Assembly (NCBI GenBank): GCA_016711285.1
Contig: JADJTG010000002.1
Location: 496,001-560,000 of the forward strand
Origin: Sphingobacteriales bacterium
Lineage (GTDB): Bacteria > Bacteroidota > Bacteroidia > Chitinophagales > UBA2359
Direction: 5' to 3'
DNA length: 64,000 bases
Positions 63,260-64,000 of this stretch are shown here, piece after piece. Made by a program: the position numbers and the translations under genes. Each line of letters begins with the position of its first letter. The stretch's first letter is position 1. Below the pieces are notes generated by a model. It made no database searches. It saw only the letters and a list, made by a program, of their open reading frames with translations, and had not been told where the DNA came from.

Positions 63260-63868
63260 CTATAGGTTTTTTACAACAATAGTATTGTTTTTAATTTGTA
63301 TAAGGCGGCGTTTGGTTTGTTCCGCAGTACCATATAACAACACTATCAAATCTTCGTGCAGGGTGCGTATCTTTATCAAGTTTCCTTCGTGCAGGGTGCT
63401 GTTGTCCAATATTATTTTTTCGGCAATGGCTTGCAGACTTTTTTTGGGCGCATTGTAGCGATACACCGAAAGGAGCACATCGCTACGGAGGCTGTCTGTG
63501 AAAGCGGCTGAAAACAAAAGAGAGTCGCTGAGGGTGAAATATACGATATTGGAGTCGCTGGGAGCTATACTGGCACTCAAATAATTTGATGAGGGTACGG
63601 CAAATTTTGACGCATCAGGAAAAGTGAGCAATATTTTATTTTTTTTATTTCTGCTCACCTGTACTATCCGAAGAACAGGTTTTTCATCAAGAAAACCATC
63701 AAAATTCCTTAATTCACCATTAAGCAAATAATTGGCAATACTTTGTTGATTCTCTGTTAGATGTTGAGCAGAAATATTTATCATACTACTACACCACAGC
63801 AGATAAAACGCCACAGATGGAGCGATAATTCGTATTTTTTTAGAAAAAATATCTATTTTATAAATCAT
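63260..63868 (-). CDS. Exported protein of unknown function, tandem paralogue
   Basis: This 202-residue protein has a hydrophobic N-terminal segment (about 15-33, SVAFYLLWCSSMINISAQ), then a body that shares the order 'DEKPVLRIVQVSR ... TLSDSLLFSAAFTDSLRSDV ... EDLIVLLYGTAEQTK' with the gene at 62652. The gene upstream (off the window edge) ends 11 nt inside its start and has a similar C-terminus. A run of at least three related genes is likely. Function unknown. Confidence 0.6.
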   Translation of the reverse strand: MIYKIDIFSKKIRIIAPSVAFYLLWCSSMINISAQHLTENQQSIANYLLNGELRNFDGFLDEKPVLRIVQVSRNKKNKILLTFPDASKFAVPSSNYLSASIAPSDSNIVYFTLSDSLLFSAAFTDSLRSDVLLSVYRYNAPKKSLQAIAEKIILDNSTLHEGNLIKIRTLHEDLIVLLYGTAEQTKRRLIQIKNNTIVVKNL

Positions 63869-64000
63869 ATATATATGCTTTGTTTTTTTTAAAATAAACT
63901 AACCTATAATTATCTATGGGAGATTTTGGTCTTTTTTTGTGCCTCAGCAATAGCATATCACCGCTCAAAATTTGTACGCTTTGAAGTGGACCATCAGGAT
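63858..64000 (-). CDS. C-terminal end of a third tandem paralogue (partial)
   Basis: The minus-strand frame is open from the window edge to a TAA at 63858-63860. It reads DGPLQSVQILSGDMLLLRHK then NYRLVYFKKNKAYIYDL, which matches the pattern of the C-termini of the two following genes (NLIKIRTLHEDLIVLL ... RRLIQIKNN). It overlaps the start of the next gene by 11 nt. Confidence 0.45.
   Translation of the reverse strand, partial: PDGPLQSVQILSGDMLLLRHKKRPKSPIDNYRLVYFKKNKAYIYDL

Overview
The window comes from a Bacteroidota chromosome, most likely of the Saprospiria/Chitinophagia type, although the exact lineage cannot be fixed from this sequence. The evidence is promoters of the TAnnTTTG type in front of several genes, two secreted proteins with type IX secretion (Por) C-terminal domains, a TonB-dependent receptor beside a HYC_CC_PP-like protein, BatA, a DUF3822 protein and a mevalonate-pathway HMG-CoA reductase. 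No rRNA, tRNA, phage or CRISPR locus was recognised.

Housekeeping backbone: a possible thyA start, dcd, a YbdK-type ligase, batA, a DAHP synthase/chorismate mutase, HMG-CoA reductase, rimO, a TonB receptor pair, pdxH, a MATE exporter, hemB, DUF3822, an MBL hydrolase, a CPBP protease, pnuC with a NadR-like kinase, dnaN, tadA, sod, a lipoprotein, T9SS proteins, a DUF255 protein, recQ, glnS, an LpxL-type acyltransferase and metK. Several of these (DAHPS-CM, rimO, recQ, the acyltransferase) are intact except for a single-base length change in a homopolymer. This looks like uncorrected long-read error rather than gene loss, so they are annotated here as whole genes.

Accessory regions sit between the backbone genes. 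(1) At 2102-5848 is a decayed type ISP restriction-modification gene peppered with G/C-rich palindromic repeats, with a DUF559 nuclease unit inserted in frame. (2) At 23036-26473 is an AAA/TPR/DUF1003 operon. (3) At 26633-29312 are two IS630-type elements, one of which splits a hypothetical gene. (4) At 29325-36133 (minus strand) are a Pnkp-Hen1 RNA-repair pair, a DUF3644 protein and a TPR/membrane pair. (5) At 39307-41462 is a restriction enzyme/adenine methylase pair. (6) At 47308-49415 is an EcoRV-like restriction-modification pair. (7) At 55864-59385 are an unknown 419-residue protein, a GIY-YIG protein and a PIN toxin pair.

The main discovery is that regions 4 to 7 look like integron-style gene cassettes scattered between core genes. 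Each is followed by a 65-260 bp imperfect palindrome of a shared family, ending in a TTCGCCAAGCCCC-like block or a compact equivalent. In five cassettes the bases at the start (GTT plus 4-7 nt) are the exact or near-exact reverse complement of the bases that open the cassette's own terminal site (nnn-AAC). That is the signature of attC recombination. No integron integrase is in the window.

Two of the cassette groups are headed by the same composite: a minisatellite with a 21-bp period (about 52 and 32 copies, unrelated unit sequences), bracketed by AACTTTGACAAAGTT palindromes, then about 95 bp, then a conserved 55-bp double-hairpin box directly before the first cassette.
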